Shown piece after piece: positions 44,201 through 57,282 of a stretch of DNA of 64,000 nucleotides (position 1 is the stretch's first letter; each line of letters begins with the position of its first letter). A model generated the notes under the pieces. The model was not told the origin of the DNA. It did not search any database and saw nothing but the letters and a program-made list of their open reading frames with translations. The position numbers and the translations under genes were made by a program. This DNA comes from Bolinopsis microptera. Its lineage: Eukaryota > Ctenophora > Tentaculata > Lobata > Bolinopsidae. The stretch spans positions 10,550,175 to 10,614,174 of the forward strand of contig NC_087078.1 of NCBI RefSeq assembly GCF_026151205.1. The letters are read 5' to 3'.

Positions 44201-46682
44201 AGATTACAAATTTTGGAATCATGTAGTTATTGACCGTATGTACTAAAAATACTCTAGCACAATTGTAACTGCAGTATTACAGAACTCTAAATGTTTAATG
44301 AACACATTTGCAGGTACCACCCGTATTCACACTCAAAAACGAGTTTAGTCAGTTTCCGATACAAACAAACAAACAACAAACAGATTAGCATAATGAATTT
44401 AACAGGTATCAACCATCCTTAATGTTAACTGTCAATAAATAAGTGTGTTTAATGTTTAAATAAGTGTGGTTAATGTTTAATAAGTGTGTTTAATGTTTAT
44501 ACAACACAGTTTTATGTGTTTATTAGATTTTTATCAGTAATAATTCTTGCACAAATTAAAGTCACTTGGCAGTACTGTTATATAGTTGTGAAATGATTAT
44601 GGTGAATAGAGCTGTCATTTCTCTCCACAATCGCTTGGTAAGAGGTTTTATTTTATTAATAAGGCTGAGCTAAAGCAGTCATCTGTATGTAAGATAAAAA
44701 AGGTCACATCAAGCTTGAACAAAGTACTTACATGTTTTCGTCTGAAGAATCGGTCGTTATTATACCAGCATATAATAATGTTTGCCAGGAAAGAATCTCG
44801 TCCCAAGGAAAATTCTGGTTCAGCTAGTAATAATGATACTTAAAAGTTAACATTCTGGCTAACTGCTTAGAGCTAGAGCTTTACAATAATCAGAATAAAC
44901 AATATACATAAAGTTAGGTCTGTTTCTGCACCAGGAATATAGAAATGAAAAGTGTGTCAAACAGTATATATACATTCAATTAAATCAAGTGATGCAATTG
45001 GCAGAGCACAATCAAATTTTAAGTGTTGCAATTGGCAGAGCACAATTCATTGCTACCAATAATTTTTTCAAAAACATTTTAACAAAACACATGATCTACT
45101 CCATTATAGGGGCAGGGATGAGGTTGTAGATAGATTGCAAATACTTTCAAAACACCTGCAGTTCAAGGAATAATAATAACAGCTCTTCGAGTTCTATATT
45201 ACAGCTAAACTAAGATAATCAAAATAAGTGGGACCAACTTAGAATCACATATCACCAGTTTTCTAGAAAATGTGATTGAAGGCCATTACTGAAATTTAAG
45301 GCAGATCTGGAGCTCTAGCTTGGAATGTGTTTGTTCTTTACCGTGCCATTCACACGATTTGATCCATGGAAGTGTCACATAAGTATACTTTTTCTAGCAC
45401 AGAAACACATTTAAACAAGGCTTGAATAGTTTATTGTAAATTCGATAAGTTGCATGAGTGAAATGATCTGATAAAAGAGTAAAACTTTCAAATTCTATCC
45501 AGATCTATAAGTGTAAAAAGATATTTACTCTAAGAGACATCCACTGTACTATCATTACCCTACTAGAACAAGTTTCTTTAAGTCTCAAACACATCACAGC
45601 CAAAAGGAAGTAGCACTAACTCAGTTACATTAAATAACCTCTCAAGATTAATTAGTAAGCTCACTTTCATTCTACGAAACAACTACTATCAAACTAAATA
45701 TAATACGGTGTAGCATTGAAGCTTTGTGCTAGGAGTGGGAACAGAAAAACATGCGACCAAAACGCGACAAGGTCAAATTAAATGGGCAATAAAATTATAA
45801 TAAAAACCAGGCGACAACGATTTTTGTTAAATATCTTAAAATGCGCGGCGTAGTGTAGTGCGTCCTTTGAAAACCAAATAAAAATTATTTTTTATCAAAA
45901 TATTAAAAAAAAAATTACGGTATGATGCAAATCTTGTGTAAAAAAATGTGATAAACAATATGCTGTAAAAAAACTTTCGTAAAAAATTTTAAAAAACATG
46001 ATCCCTACCCCATTTCGTGACTTTATCATTTTTGGGACTTAGACAGGATAAAATTTTTGTCAAAAGCCTATCCATTTGTCAAAATTTTTGTCATGGTATT
46101 ATGTGACTCTATTCAATGAGATCATTATCCTTTGATGTACTGTGTAATATATTGGAGTTTATTAAGGGATACAAATATTTGTAGGTTTATAACTGATAAC
46201 CTACAAAGACGCGCGCTGAGCTGGAGTCATTGTATAATAATTTGTAACGTATAACTATCGATAATAAATAAGATCAGCTAAGTCTAAACCATATGGTACC
46301 AAGTTAATTCAATTGTAAAATCTTTCCAAAAACAAACAATGTTTCAGGACAAAATTAAAAATCCATTTACAAATATTCATAGCTTCAAGCTTAAAGTTTA
46401 AGTAAAACATACATTATATAAAAATTATTTAATTACATATGCATAATAATAATATGTTGTGTAATAGTCGAGCGTGTCTTTTTAAAGATGAGTCATTTGT
46501 AGTATCGATAAGAAAATCCCTGTACAAATAGCTTTCAGTACTAATCCGATTTATGTTGTATAACACTGAAGACACTGCACGCGCAGTGAACCACGTGTAA
46601 CGAGCATTAAGGTCTACCGAAGTTCGTAGGGCGCGAATCTTTTTATATTGACGTGTTTGCGCTTCCTGAGTGAAGAGCTCGC
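41227..46682. other. Long AT-rich stretch without recognised genes
   Basis: I see no coding domain here. Small features: a GC palindrome near 41280-41302 (GCGCGCGACGGCGCGCGC); a transposon-like terminus CAGGGTGTCCCAGAAGTA at 43243 without a visible partner; AATAAGTGTGTTTAATGTTT repeated three to four times at 44438-44505; and TGCAATTGGCAGAGCACAAT duplicated at 44994 and 45027. It is the largest repeat-poor segment of the window. Confidence 0.5.
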
Positions 46683-48502
46683 GCCGGGCTCCGCTCGGAC
46701 TCCGCCGGACTCCAACAGAGTCCACTGACTTCCGACCTCCGACTTCCGACTTCCGACCCTCGGCTAAATTTGTCACGTGACATACAACATAGCATTTTGC
46801 AATATTGTGGCCAGATGAAAAGGTTGCTAGTGATAAACCTTAACCATTACCCTCACAATGTTAATAGTGTACAACTATAGTCCTAACTTTGACCCTATAA
46901 TGTATAAACGTTGACCCTAACCCTCCACCAAACCGTCAGCAGCGAAATATCAATGTCATTGACTGGTCACGTGACCAAAACAATTTTTGTAATATTATCT
47001 CATATAGGGAAGCGTTTTTAGTTATACCCTACACGTTGCATGTGGCGTCATTCGGCCGGATCCAAGCAAGCAAAAATACGTCGACCATCACAGGACGACG
47101 CCAGCCAGCACTCTCTACGCTCTTCGAGCTCCGATCGTCCTGTGACGAAGTAAGGACGAAGCCTGAGGTCCTCAGGTAACATCGACCACCGATTGAAAAT
47201 TCAAAGATTTTTTGACATAAAGGTCAAATGTAAAACTAAAATCTTGATGTTGATTGATTGACGACGTCAATTTTTGAGCACAGCGCGAGCGCATGCGGAA
47301 AAGGACCGCGTAGCTAGTCAAGATGTTCATAAATATTTGGCTTGTGGCGCGATGTGTTGCTCTAACTATAGCCCTCTCGCTTGCAGTAGCGCGCGACCGC
47401 CGGAGGCGGAAATGACCTGGTTAGCTAGGTAAACGCGATGTGCCTTGTAGGATGAAATCCTACTAGCTGACGCCACTCGCAGCTGTGCTGCTCGCTGTAC
47501 GTCAGCGATCAAAATTTATACGCGTATCCCCCGTTAAGATGTGCCACTCGACGCGCCACACAATTTTTCTCGTTGCTCGTCGCACGTCGACGAACAACGA
47601 AGCTTGTTGCGACGCGCCGCGCAATGAGCTGCCAGGCTAGGACATCGTCCTGGTCCAATAAATTTTGGCGAGCGATTTTCTCCAAAAATTTAATGAGGGC
47701 GCCGACTTCCACTCTGGCTAGGTTTCTTCTTACCCAGCGCGCGTTCCTTAATGGGATGAGGTAAAATTAGGTAAAAAGAATCCACTGACTTGGCCAGAGT
47801 GCTTTCATAAAACTCTATTACTAGCTTGGCGTTGTAGGATTATATACTTTAATTTCGGATCGAGTGAAGCGAGTGATACACATTACTTTGATTAAACTCA
47901 TGCTGATCACAATACAGTACAGGAAAGTGGGTAACACGGCTTGCAGTCGCAGCTGCGGCTCCTCGCTGGCGGTAATATTTCAATGAACAAGAATTAAGAA
48001 AAAGAGAATTTAAGAAAAAGAGAATTTTATTTGCCACAGAATAATCAATACATATAATATACTTCAAAAACTTCAAAATATATTGTAACATGTAACTGTA
48101 AGTTCATCTATCGTTCATAAGATGGGGTACTCTCAATAATCAAGTACATGAGTACTCGACCCGCCGCGCTGGGTAACAAGAAACCTAGCCAGAGTGGAAG
48201 TCGGCGCCCTCATTAAATTTTTGGAGAAAATCGGTCGCCAAAATTTGTTGGACCAGGACGATGTCCTAGCTTGGCAGCTCATTGCGCGTCGCAACGAGCT
48301 TCGTTGTTCGTCGACGTGCGACGAGCAACGAAAAAAATTGTGTGGCGCGTCGGGGGGCACATCTTAACGGGTGATACGCGTACGCGTATAAATTTCGATC
48401 GCTGACGTACAGCGAACAGCACAGCTGCGAGTGGCGTCAGCTAGTAGGATTTCATTCTACAAGGCTCATCGCGTTTACCTAGCTAACCAGGTCATTTCCG
48501 CC
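46683..48502 (+). mobile_element. Foldback element X, copy 2, left half
   Basis: Truncated GC-rich block (46686-46782), arm (about 46783-47750), loop (about 47755-48160) and the first 340 bp of the second arm (48165-48506). The second arm stops at CCGCCTCCG, exactly where element G begins, and its continuation is found at 61998. The sequence matches copy 1 at 17-19.6 kb in inverse order. Confidence 0.85.
46686..46782 (-). repeat. GC-rich CGGAGTCC block, copy 4 (truncated)
   Basis: Only the GTCACGTGAC-proximal end remains: CTCCAACAGAGTCCACTGAC and the triple TTCCGAC run. Its outer part is replaced by unrelated sequence at about 46680. Confidence 0.8.
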
Positions 48503-48535
48503 TCCGCACAGGAGGAGCAAAGTGCAAAGAAACTG

Positions 48536-48785
48536 TCACTAACTGCTACAAACTGCCACTAACTGCCACAAACTGCCACTAACTGCCACAAACTGCCACT
48601 AACTGTTACAAACTGCCACTAACTGCTACAAACTGCCACTAACTGCCACTAACTGCTACTAACTGCTACAATCGCGCCCACGCACTGCGCGCGCAGTTTG
48701 CAGCAGTTAGTGGCAGTTTGTAGCAGTTAGTGGCAGTTTGTAGCAGTTAGTGGCAGTTTGTGGCAGTTAGTGGCAGTTTTCTGCA
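48536..48785. repeat. Subterminal AACTGCCACT arrays, inverted (left end of G)
   Basis: Ten-base units AACTGCCAC(T/A) run forward at 48536-48662 and in reverse complement at 48694-48785, around a GCGCGC-rich centre. They begin about 30 bp from the terminus of G. The same arrangement is at the right end. Confidence 0.9.
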
Positions 48786-49272
48786 GTTGCGCCGAGCCTT
48801 TTAGCAATTTGTCTTTGGCGCCTTACATGCCACATGACTTATTGACATTGTATAATTGGTCTAAAAACAATTTTGTATTATTAGAAAATATATGAATTTG
48901 GGACAAAATAATTTACTATCGAAGGAAACAAATATTAACTTTTTGAAAAGAAAAGCGATTACCAACTAGTACTACAGTTACACAAACACTGCATGGCAAT
49001 ACGATTACAAATTGTTTAAATGTTAAATCCGGGTATCGCTATTAGTATTGTGCTATTGTGCCAAAATTACAATATTATATGGTCAATCGTAATCATTTGC
49101 AATTTGGAAGACCCCTCTGCTGATATGTAAACGACTCCTTATACTAACTTGATTGTAGCAAACTGCGTGATGTTTATTGATCATCAGTTCGATAGGACGA
49201 TAGTTATGAGAAAAGCTACAAAACTACAATTTCCATTACCAAAGTTTTAGAACTAAACGCTTGATTGAGGGT

Positions 49273-49578
49273 TCAGAACTTTATTTGAATAACAGGGCCT
49301 CCCACGGATTGAACAGTTTTGTGCGGAGAAAGAAGTGAAGAGAGTACGAAGCCAAAGAGTTCTCCGACAATTATTCCAGCCAGCCTCGCCGCAGCAACGC
49401 CAACAGCAAGCAGGGACTTATCCATGCAACATATATAAGTATATACAACGCTGACCCAGAATGGACATGCCACGGTACCACTATAATATTTGCTTCGATT
49501 CTCCGTGATACTGATAGCATGCACTAGCAGTAGCAGAATTTGCTGCTTGTAATTCCTGGGCGTTGCTAAACCTGTCAT
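49273..49578 (-). pseudogene. Possible tetraspanin-like exon remnant in left arm of G
   Basis: A 101-codon frame contains ACPFWVSVVYTY and LLAVGVAAARLAGIIVGELF, a hydrophobic segment like a C-terminal tetraspanin membrane helix followed by a short tail. The same sequence lies inverted at 59640-59890 with disrupted frames, so it was duplicated with the arms. The similarity is weak and only one helix is supported. Confidence 0.25.
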
Positions 49579-49687
49579 TCCGCCCTATCTGCTATAGACA
49601 TATTTTTAATCGCCATAATATGTTCAATGTTAAATCAATGTGTTTAACTTAATAAATGCAAAAGCCTGAGCGAGGTTACCCAGGTAA
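49553..49687 (+). mobile_element. Old Z-family copy in left arm of G
   Basis: TTCCTGGGCGTTGCTAAACC, then CTGTCATTCCGCC and the closing GAGGTTACCCAGGTAA. The termini match the Z family, but the middle is longer and no target duplication is visible. It is mirrored at about 59532-59662. Confidence 0.6.
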
Positions 49688-49689
49688 AT

Positions 49690-52163
49690 TAATCTTTGCA
49701 AGTTGAATTTGCGTTTCTGAAACTACTCTCTGCACTGGTAATTGTATTTAAAAGGGAACACAAAATGATGTACGTGACCAAAATTATTCCCCGCGCGACG
49801 CGATAAGATTCTCTTTCAACATTCAGTTTCAGTTAATTCTGGGTAATTCGCGCGTAAAATCATATTGGCACGTGTGCGTTCCATGTTCTCAGAATTAGGC
49901 AACGGTAAGTTTATAATCTTTAAATTTAACTGTTTGGAAACAGGTGTTGTTATTTTATGCTGGGAATCCCAAAAAGTGCTTGATCGGCCAGTTCATCATT
50001 GTGTCTCGCTAAATACTTGGCTAGTTTCATTATGCTTCGACTAATCATCACTGTTGGCTTGGGGATGGTATTCAACTGTTGAGGGCCTACTGTAACAGCC
50101 ATTAATACGCTTATAGTTTTCAGACAGCTACTAACCGATATCCAATGGGTCTCAGCCATAGAACAATACAGGCTCAATTCGGTGGCTCGGAAAAGTATAA
50201 TCTATAATATTGAAAGGTTCATGCGCAAATTTACCTAGTTTAGCCGTCATTGATTAGGTACAGACCGACGGAATTGCTCATCAGCAGATCTTGCGCTTCC
50301 GCTGCTGTATCGGACGTCTGTGATCAAAGCAGTAAAGTCGACCTCCCATAAATTGACAACAGGATGTCCCCTGATTCTCCTAGGTTTCGGGATAGAAGTC
50401 GACTATTTATGCTCAATTCTCGAGCCGATAATAGTCTTGCTTAGATTTTCAGACAATAGTCTTAAGATTCCTGTTGGTTTCATCGGTAATTTATTACAAA
50501 TATTATCTGTTCGCCTTAAAGTTAGCAAATTTTGCTTTTCGCAATTGAAACTATAAAAGCGATATGATTAGTCTTGCCAACAAAAGGTGGCTCGAGCTCC
50601 ATTCCCCCCTACATTCAGTAGGGTTTTGTGTTCACCCGGCTTATATATCAGGGATATGATAAACACACGAATCAGGATGTCTGGAAGGAGTTTCTAGATG
50701 TCATGGACACGTGGTGTGACGGCGCAACAAAGAAGAAGATACTTTAATTTCGCAGTACACGTTCTACCGAGAGAAAAGAGGCTTATTCTCTACTGACGCT
50801 GCCTCAAGTTTTAGCCAAGATTCTGACGGTCCAGTCTCTTGGTGGAGCAACTTCGGTTGAGAGGTACCTACCCGAACTACAGAGTTTTCCAATGAAAGCG
50901 CTGTCGCAATCGACATTAGCCTCACCCTGTGAGACGAATTGGAGCTTGTAGAGTTGTACGACTGGGTGATAAACAAAAAAGAAACCGCCTCACAGTTAAC
51001 AAGCAGCGAGACCTTATTAATATTATTATTTATGTTATTATATTTATGTTATTATATTTATGTTAACACAAGTTTGCGTCTTATGAAAAATTCACGAATT
51101 AAGGAGCAATAATTTTATTATTATTTGCTTATTGCTATACTAGTGACTTATTTTTATTCATTATTGTTTATTTACTGTCTAATTCCGACAACATAGTTTT
51201 ATCTCATTGTATCCATTTAAAGTTAAAAACGGACATTAAAATGAACGCTCGGAGCCCGGAGGCATTCAAACGTTTACGTACGGGCGTTGACTTGAACGTA
51301 GATGGGCAGACTATTTAACTTTAAGGTTAAACGGATATTAATATATGTACGCTATGCCCTAGCTGGGGCCTCTTCTCAGACTCTCGAGCGTTCAATTTGA
51401 ATTGGTGTCGATTCAAAATTAAAGTTAATTAAAGTTCAATAAAATAAACTTATCATTGCTGGTTTGATTTTGGAACCTTCTCTAGACCTAGTAATTTTGG
51501 ATTCGTAAGTTATGTGCGAGAATAGCTTCCCAGTCCCACGTCAAAGTGATTTATAGATTATCCTTATTTTTAAGGGAATCGTTAGGTAGGTATTCGTATA
51601 CTTATAGTATAGTTTTATTATTACACGTACCTACCGCGTACGTGACCAATATTATTCCCCGCGCGATGTTATTACAAATTAGATTCTCTTTCACTTTGAT
51701 CAGTTTCTTTCAAAAACAGATTCGCGCGTCAAATATATTTAGTTTGCGCGCTTTTGGTACTCCCAAAAGTACGTCAAAATGCAATTATGTGAATTGCATT
51801 ATTATAAATTTATAGTCATAGGTAATAGGCTCCATGTCATTGTCCACAGGACTGGTCACCGTTAACCTTGTTTAACTTAAACTGGTTGGAAAACGCGGAT
51901 GTGTTATGAAAAATAATGTTTATCGCTTTGCCATTCGGCCGGTAGAATTAGATCAGAAAATCATGCGGATACCGATAAGACGATAAAACAGTTATCGAAT
52001 TTTATACCTTTACCTAAGGCTAATGGTGATGCAACGCTAATGGAATACCTTGATCAGAAAGAAGTAAGAACTTTTGCTTTTGGCAAATCTAAAAACCACG
52101 GAAATTTTCAGCGACATCAACGCTAAAAGTAAAATCGGAAACGATTTTCACTTCAAGATCTAC
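49690..52163. other. Remaining left arm of G
   Basis: Matched inversely by 55840-59530. It includes a candidate splice pattern (ATGTTCTCAG..AACG|GTAAGT at about 49882-49905 and ...GGAAACAG at 49944) and conserved short frames (for example 49950-50177 against 59009-59206), but no domain I can name. Positions 50260-50385 are unique to this arm. Confidence 0.5.
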
Positions 52164-52585
52164 TTAGAGAAAGGGTAATCTTACTGTAGTGCGACACGTA
52201 CTGTAATGCGACACGTACTCTAGTGCGAAGTCCGACAAAAACACCCTCTGTCGCACTAGGGTACGTGTCGCACTACCATCCAGGTATAGCGTACTCTACT
52301 GCGACAAAATATCCTGACTTATTTCCAAGCTCAGGTCACATCCTATCCTTCTTATGGACCATTAAGTGATTCGTCGGGTCGGTTCACGTCACTTATTTCG
52401 AATTGATCTTGCGAATACGATTCGTCGGTTCACATCACGTGTTTCGAAGTGATCCACTGATCACAATTCCTTCGGGTCAGTTCAAGCCACGTATGCAGTG
52501 TGTGATCCACCGGGTAACTCTTAAGCAGCATATGATCCTCATTCCTATCACACGTATCGTATGAAGGTATATCTCCGATTTGGAT

Positions 52586-53094
52586 CTAAGATGGCAAGTA
52601 CGTACGGTACGTACCTTTAAATTAGCTGTACGGTACGTACTTAATAAAGTAGGCTGAAAGGTACAAAGCTTATTAATCCGTCAATATACTGGAAATATTT
52701 TGGAGGAGAACTTTTTCTGCTTAAACAGTTGGCCCAAATAGTATTCAGTGTTTTAAGTTCTTCGTCAATTTGTGAGACCAATTTTAGAGATTACGAGTAT
52801 ATTATGGACAAGCGTAGATTAAAGTAGTAGTAGTGTAGTACCGGTTAAGAGCGATCCGGTACAAAAATTTTCCTCTTAAATCTTTTATTGTTTTAACCAC
52901 TGTGTTTATTTTCGACTTCTATCTCAAAAATTATGATGATAATACTAATCAAAAATTGCAAGTAATTCACTGAAGTTGATTCTAAAAATTTGAAAAAAAA
53001 ATTGTACCTTACAGTGCCTGTACGGTACGTACCTTTAAAAGTAGCTGTACCGTACGCACTTAAAGCCCTGTACCGTACGTACTTGCCATCTTAG
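52586..53094. mobile_element. 509-bp MITE with perfect 25-bp TIRs and 8-bp target duplication
   Basis: CTAAGATGGCAAGTACGTAC opens the element; its 25-bp inverse closes it, followed by further GTACGGTACGTACTT repeats inside both ends. Flanks are ATTTGGAT at 52578-52585 and 53095-53102. An 8-bp duplication is typical of hAT-like transposition. It is inserted in the MULE-bearing element and is non-coding. Confidence 0.9.
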
Positions 53095-53139
53095 ATTTGG
53101 ATAACAAGTTCATATTCTTGGGCCATATATAAAGTCACG

Positions 53140-53760
53140 ATGATTCTACCAAAGCATCGAACAACATCAACATGTATTCTTCAATCACCTCCATTCCTGG
53201 ACGCACTACTGGTTCAAGAAACGTTATCCACGACGGATACCGCTACTGCCTGGATAATTAGAAGCGCGACGACAGGACCTACTGGCGATCCACTGGGAAG
53301 ATCTGCTCCGGACGTCTCAGTCTGATGAACGACACTACTGTGACCAGTACGAAGACTTATTCCCACCCTCCTACTCCTGCAGCAAACTCTGTCCACACAG
53401 CAAAGCAGCATATGAAACCGAAAGCTTCCGATACTGACCTCCCTACGAAACACCTAATTGCTGATGCTGTTGGACATTATGAAGCCCTCTTGGATGAGCT
53501 CCTTGTTTTTGGAGTCGACCCTCAATCTGTCATGAGTGACTACGAGAGAGCCCTGATAAACGCTGTGGAGACAACCTGTATACTACCAAGAGAGGATGCT
53601 TCTTCCACCACAAGCAAGCACTTTGGAGGAAGATGCAGCAACATGACCTAGTCCCGGAATACAACGCAGAGAACTCAGCAGTACGGAAGTACTTTAAGAT
53701 GATCGGTGCTATTGCCTTCGTGGACCTAATCTTCGTGGACCTAATCTTCGTGGATTGTAA
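53140..53760 (+). pseudogene. MULE transposase, internally deleted and frameshifted
   Basis: Frame 53325-53651 has HPPTPAANSVHTAKQHMK (zinc-knuckle-side linker), then GHYEALLDELLVFGVDPQSV and MSDYERALINAVET. The next frame continues FHHKQALWRKMQQHDLVPEY and FKMIGAIAFVD. This is the MULE core, comparable to 38715-39263, but the region between the linker and the GHYE block is missing and a one-base shift lies near 53585. It belongs to the surrounding TIR element. Confidence 0.8.
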
Positions 53761-54068
53761 TCTTTGATTTTATATTTAACCCCATATTTACTCATACACG
53801 ACTACACTCTTGTCATTAAAACTTAAAAATGGAAAGTCAAATTTTTATTGCGTAAAGTGTTTTGTCGCACTTTAGTTCGTGTCGCACTACAGTCCAGGTA
53901 GCGCACTGTAGTGCGACAGTGTCGGCCTTGAAATGTCTCTGTCGCACTAGGGTACGTGTCGCACTACGATCCAGGTAGCGTACTCTACTGCGACAGTGTC
54001 GATCTTGGAGGTTTCGCACTAGGGTACATGTCGCACTAGAGTACGTGTCGCACTACAGTACGTGAACC

Positions 54069-55737
54069 GAACTGCTGAAGGTAATTCGTTAGAAGGCTTA
54101 CATCTCGATCCCGGGGTGCGGATAGAAGAAAAACATTATTTATAGTCTTGGACACTTATAACTAGCTGATAGCACAGACTACGTTTTTGTTAGGAAGAAT
54201 TAGGGTCCGCAAATATGATGTCATTGTCAAAGTATGAGTATTTACTTTGATAGACACCCGGCTTAGTTGTAGTGAACGTACGGAACGTTCACTAAAAATA
54301 GTTTGTGAACGCGTTCGCTAAAAGATTTAACGTTCGGAACATAAGGTATAAAGGAACGTTAATCAGATTTGAAATATTAACACGTCGACACGCCATCGTT
54401 TCCCGCAATTTTACTTGTTCTAGATGAGTTAGAAGAGTTTTAGCGCGCGTGCATGCACGTGTCAGCAGAAAATATTTAAAATGCTAATAATTTAGGTATT
54501 TAATGAAAAAATATGTTAGTTTCATTATCGTATAATGGTCAGCATCCGCAATGTCTATCAGTACAGCATCTCTACGTAATTGTGTACACTGTATAGTACA
54601 CGGAATGAAGTATCGAGCATTAACAGATATATGTGTCATCATTAATTATGGATGAAAATACCTTTGAACTATTGAAAGTTGATGATCAATAAACGTCATG
54701 CGGTTTGCTACAAGTACAGTCAAGTTAGTATAAGATCTGTCGAAATTCGAGTGAAATTATTTTCATTCCCATACATTCAAAAACTGAGCCAGTAAACCTT
54801 ATTAATATTTAGACATGATAAGTAAAAGTAACTCCAATCATTCAAATTTTTCGTCTGGTGTATGTGAGATTTTTCCCTCCAAATACTTTACCGGCTGATA
54901 AACATTAATATATTTCATGTACACATCTGTTTTCCAAACAGTTTAAGTTAAAGACTAAAGTTACCGGTACGTGACCAGAACTGCATTGAGTGCACACGTG
55001 CGAATTTGATTTTACGCACGAATTAGTATTAAATGTTAGACCAAGAAATTGATCTAACACACAACTGTACTTCTGTACACTTCAATGATTGGGCTGATGA
55101 CTCCAGTGAAAGGGCTGGTGACTCTAGCGAAAGTGCTGGTGACGAGGAGAAAGACCATAAACCAGGGATTCCTTCGGGAGCATGTAAGATTATATCCAAA
55201 GTTTGTTCGCCAATGGGGTGTGTCTGGGTGTCAAAGATCTTCAAGGTGGGTGCTACTTGTGATGAACTCTAGAAGGATGGGATGGTAATACTCGGTCTGG
55301 CCGTCTGGAAGCCCATATAATTCCAGTTCAGAAACCGATTAAGGAGGTGCGGCTACTGATGAGAAGTCTCCTTAAAGTTTATTTGGGTTAGAAACGCCAT
55401 CTGGGTCCCTACCCTCGCACAAGATTATTCTCAATTTTCTTGTTGTGTTCCACAATTCTACCAATAAGTATACTTACCTTTATATACATGATATCTTTCT
55501 ATAGCATATTCTCTATACAATAGTGTTTCTCCTATAATAATATATTGTACATGACAGACATAGAACTTATCCTGACTGTCATCTTTTGCGGACCCTAATT
55601 CTTCCTAACAAAAACGTAGTCTGTGCTATCAGCTAGTTCTCTAGTTATAAGTGTCCAAGACTATAAATAATGTTTTTCTTCTATCCGCACCCCGGGATCG
55701 AGATGTAAGCCTTCTAACGAATTACCTTCAGCAGTTC
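54069..55737. mobile_element. 1.7-kb TIR element with ~150-bp arms in the centre of G
   Basis: GAACTGCTGAAGGTAATTCG and about 130 following bases (CTCGATCCCGGGGTGCGGAT, GTCTTGGACACTTATAACTA) at 54069-54210 are inverted at 55585-55737. The interior has a Y-family terminus at 54262 and pieces resembling the G arm (about 54690-54730 and 54930-54970). A 79-codon frame at 55033 with acidic DSSERAGDSSESAGDEE is not recognised. Confidence 0.75.
54261..54460 (+). repeat. Y-family terminus
   Basis: CTTAGTTGTAGTGAACGTAC, AACGCGTTCGCTAAAAGATT and CACGCCATCGTTTCCCGCAA, inverted at 57990-58170 and partly at 59892-59993. Its pairing with 59993 would bound 5.7 kb, but no target duplication supports that as a single insertion. 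Confidence 0.65.
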
Positions 55738-55837
55738 CATAACTTAAGGTAGATACCATACTATACTACTTGTATCACGTCGCGATCCCCACCGACATGT
55801 CATTACTTTCTCTAACTAGATCTTGAAGTGAAAATCG

Positions 55838-57282
55838 TTTCCGATTTTAGCGTTGATGTCGCTGAAAATTTCCGTGGTTGTTAGATTTGCCAAAAGCAAA
55901 AGTTCTTACTTCTTTCTGATCAAGGTATTCCATTAGCGTTGCATCACCATTAGCCTTAGGTAAAGGTATAAAATTCGATAACTGTTTTATCGTCTTATCG
56001 GTATCCGCATGATTTTCTGATCTAATTCTACCGGCCGAATGGCAAAGCGATAAACATTATTTTTCATAACACATCCGCGTTTTCCAACCAGTTTAAGTTA
56101 AACAAGGTTAACGGTGACCAGTCCTGTGGACAATGACATGGAGCCTATTACCTATGACTATAAATTTATAATAATGCAATTCACAGAATTGCATTTTGAC
56201 GTACTTTTGGGAGTACCAAAAGCGCGCAAACTAAATATATTTGACGCGCGAATCTGTTTTTGAAAGAAACTGATCAAAGTGAAAGAGAATCTAATTTGTA
56301 ATAACATCGCGCGGGGAATAATATTGGTCACGTACGCGGTAGGTACGTGTAATAATAAAACTATACTATAAGTATACGAATACCTACCTAACGATTCCCT
56401 TAAAAATAAGGATAATCTATAAATCACTTTGACGTGGGACTGGGAAGCTATTCTCGCACATAACTTACGAATCCAAAATTACTAGGTCTAGAGAAGGTTC
56501 CAAAATCAAACCAGCAATAATAAGTTTATCTTATTGAACTTTAATCAACTTTAATTTTGAATCGACACCAATTCAAATTGAACGCTCGAGAGTCTGAGAA
56601 GAGGCCCCAGCTAGGGCATAGCGTACATATATTAATATCCGTTTAACCTTAAAGTTAAATAGTCTGCCCATTTACGTTCAAGTCAACGCCCGTACGTAAA
56701 CGTTTGAATGCCTCCGGGCTCCGAGCGTTCATTTTAATGTCCGTTTTTAACTTTAAATGGATACAATGAGATAAAACTATGTTGTCGGAATTAGACAGTA
56801 AATAAACAACAATGAATAAAAATAAGTCACTAGTATAGCAATAAGCAAATAATAATAAAATTATTGCTCCTTAATTCGTGAATTTTTCATAAGACGCAAA
56901 CTTGTGTTAACATAAATATAATAACATAAATATAATAACATAAATAATAATAAGGTCTCGCTGCTTGTTAACTGTGGGGCGGTTTCTTTTTTTGTTTATC
57001 ACCCAGTCGTACAAGCTCCAATTCGTCTCACAGGGTGAGGCTCATGATGTCGATTGCGACAGCGCTTTCATTGGAAAACTCTGTAGTTCGGGTACCTCTC
57101 AACCGAAGTTGCTCCACCATGAGAGACTGGACCGTCAGAATCTTGGCTAAAACTTGAGGCAGCGTCAGTAGAGAATTAGAATAAGCCTCTTTTCTCTCGG
57201 TAGAACGTGTACTGCGAAATTAAAGTATCTTCTTCTTTGTTGCGCCGTCACACCACGTGTCCATGACATCTAGAAACTCCTT
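55838..57282. other. Right arm of G, proximal part
   Basis: Inverse of about 50720-52163 with few differences, including the paired 89-codon frames at 51546 (+) and 56158 (-). Those frames begin MIYRLSLFLRES and are nearly identical but have no recognisable domain, and their identity follows from the arm identity. Confidence 0.7.

Larger units (their letters stand above)
52173..54062. mobile_element. MULE-bearing TIR transposon in the centre of G
   Basis: ACTGTAGTGCGACACGTACT at the left and its inverse at the right form TIRs, with internal repeats of GTGCGACACGTACTCTAGTG at 52180-52320 and 53860-54055. It encloses a MULE transposase fragment (53140-53760) and a nested MITE. No target duplication was found. 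Confidence 0.75.

Noticed and set aside
48536..48785. CRISPR-like regular repeats
   Set aside because: The AACTGCCACT units are contiguous without unique spacers, occur in inverted halves, and the genome is eukaryotic.
51546..51815. 89-codon frame conserved in both G arms (also 56158-56427)
   Set aside because: Conservation equals that of the surrounding arm, and no domain or codon bias is visible.
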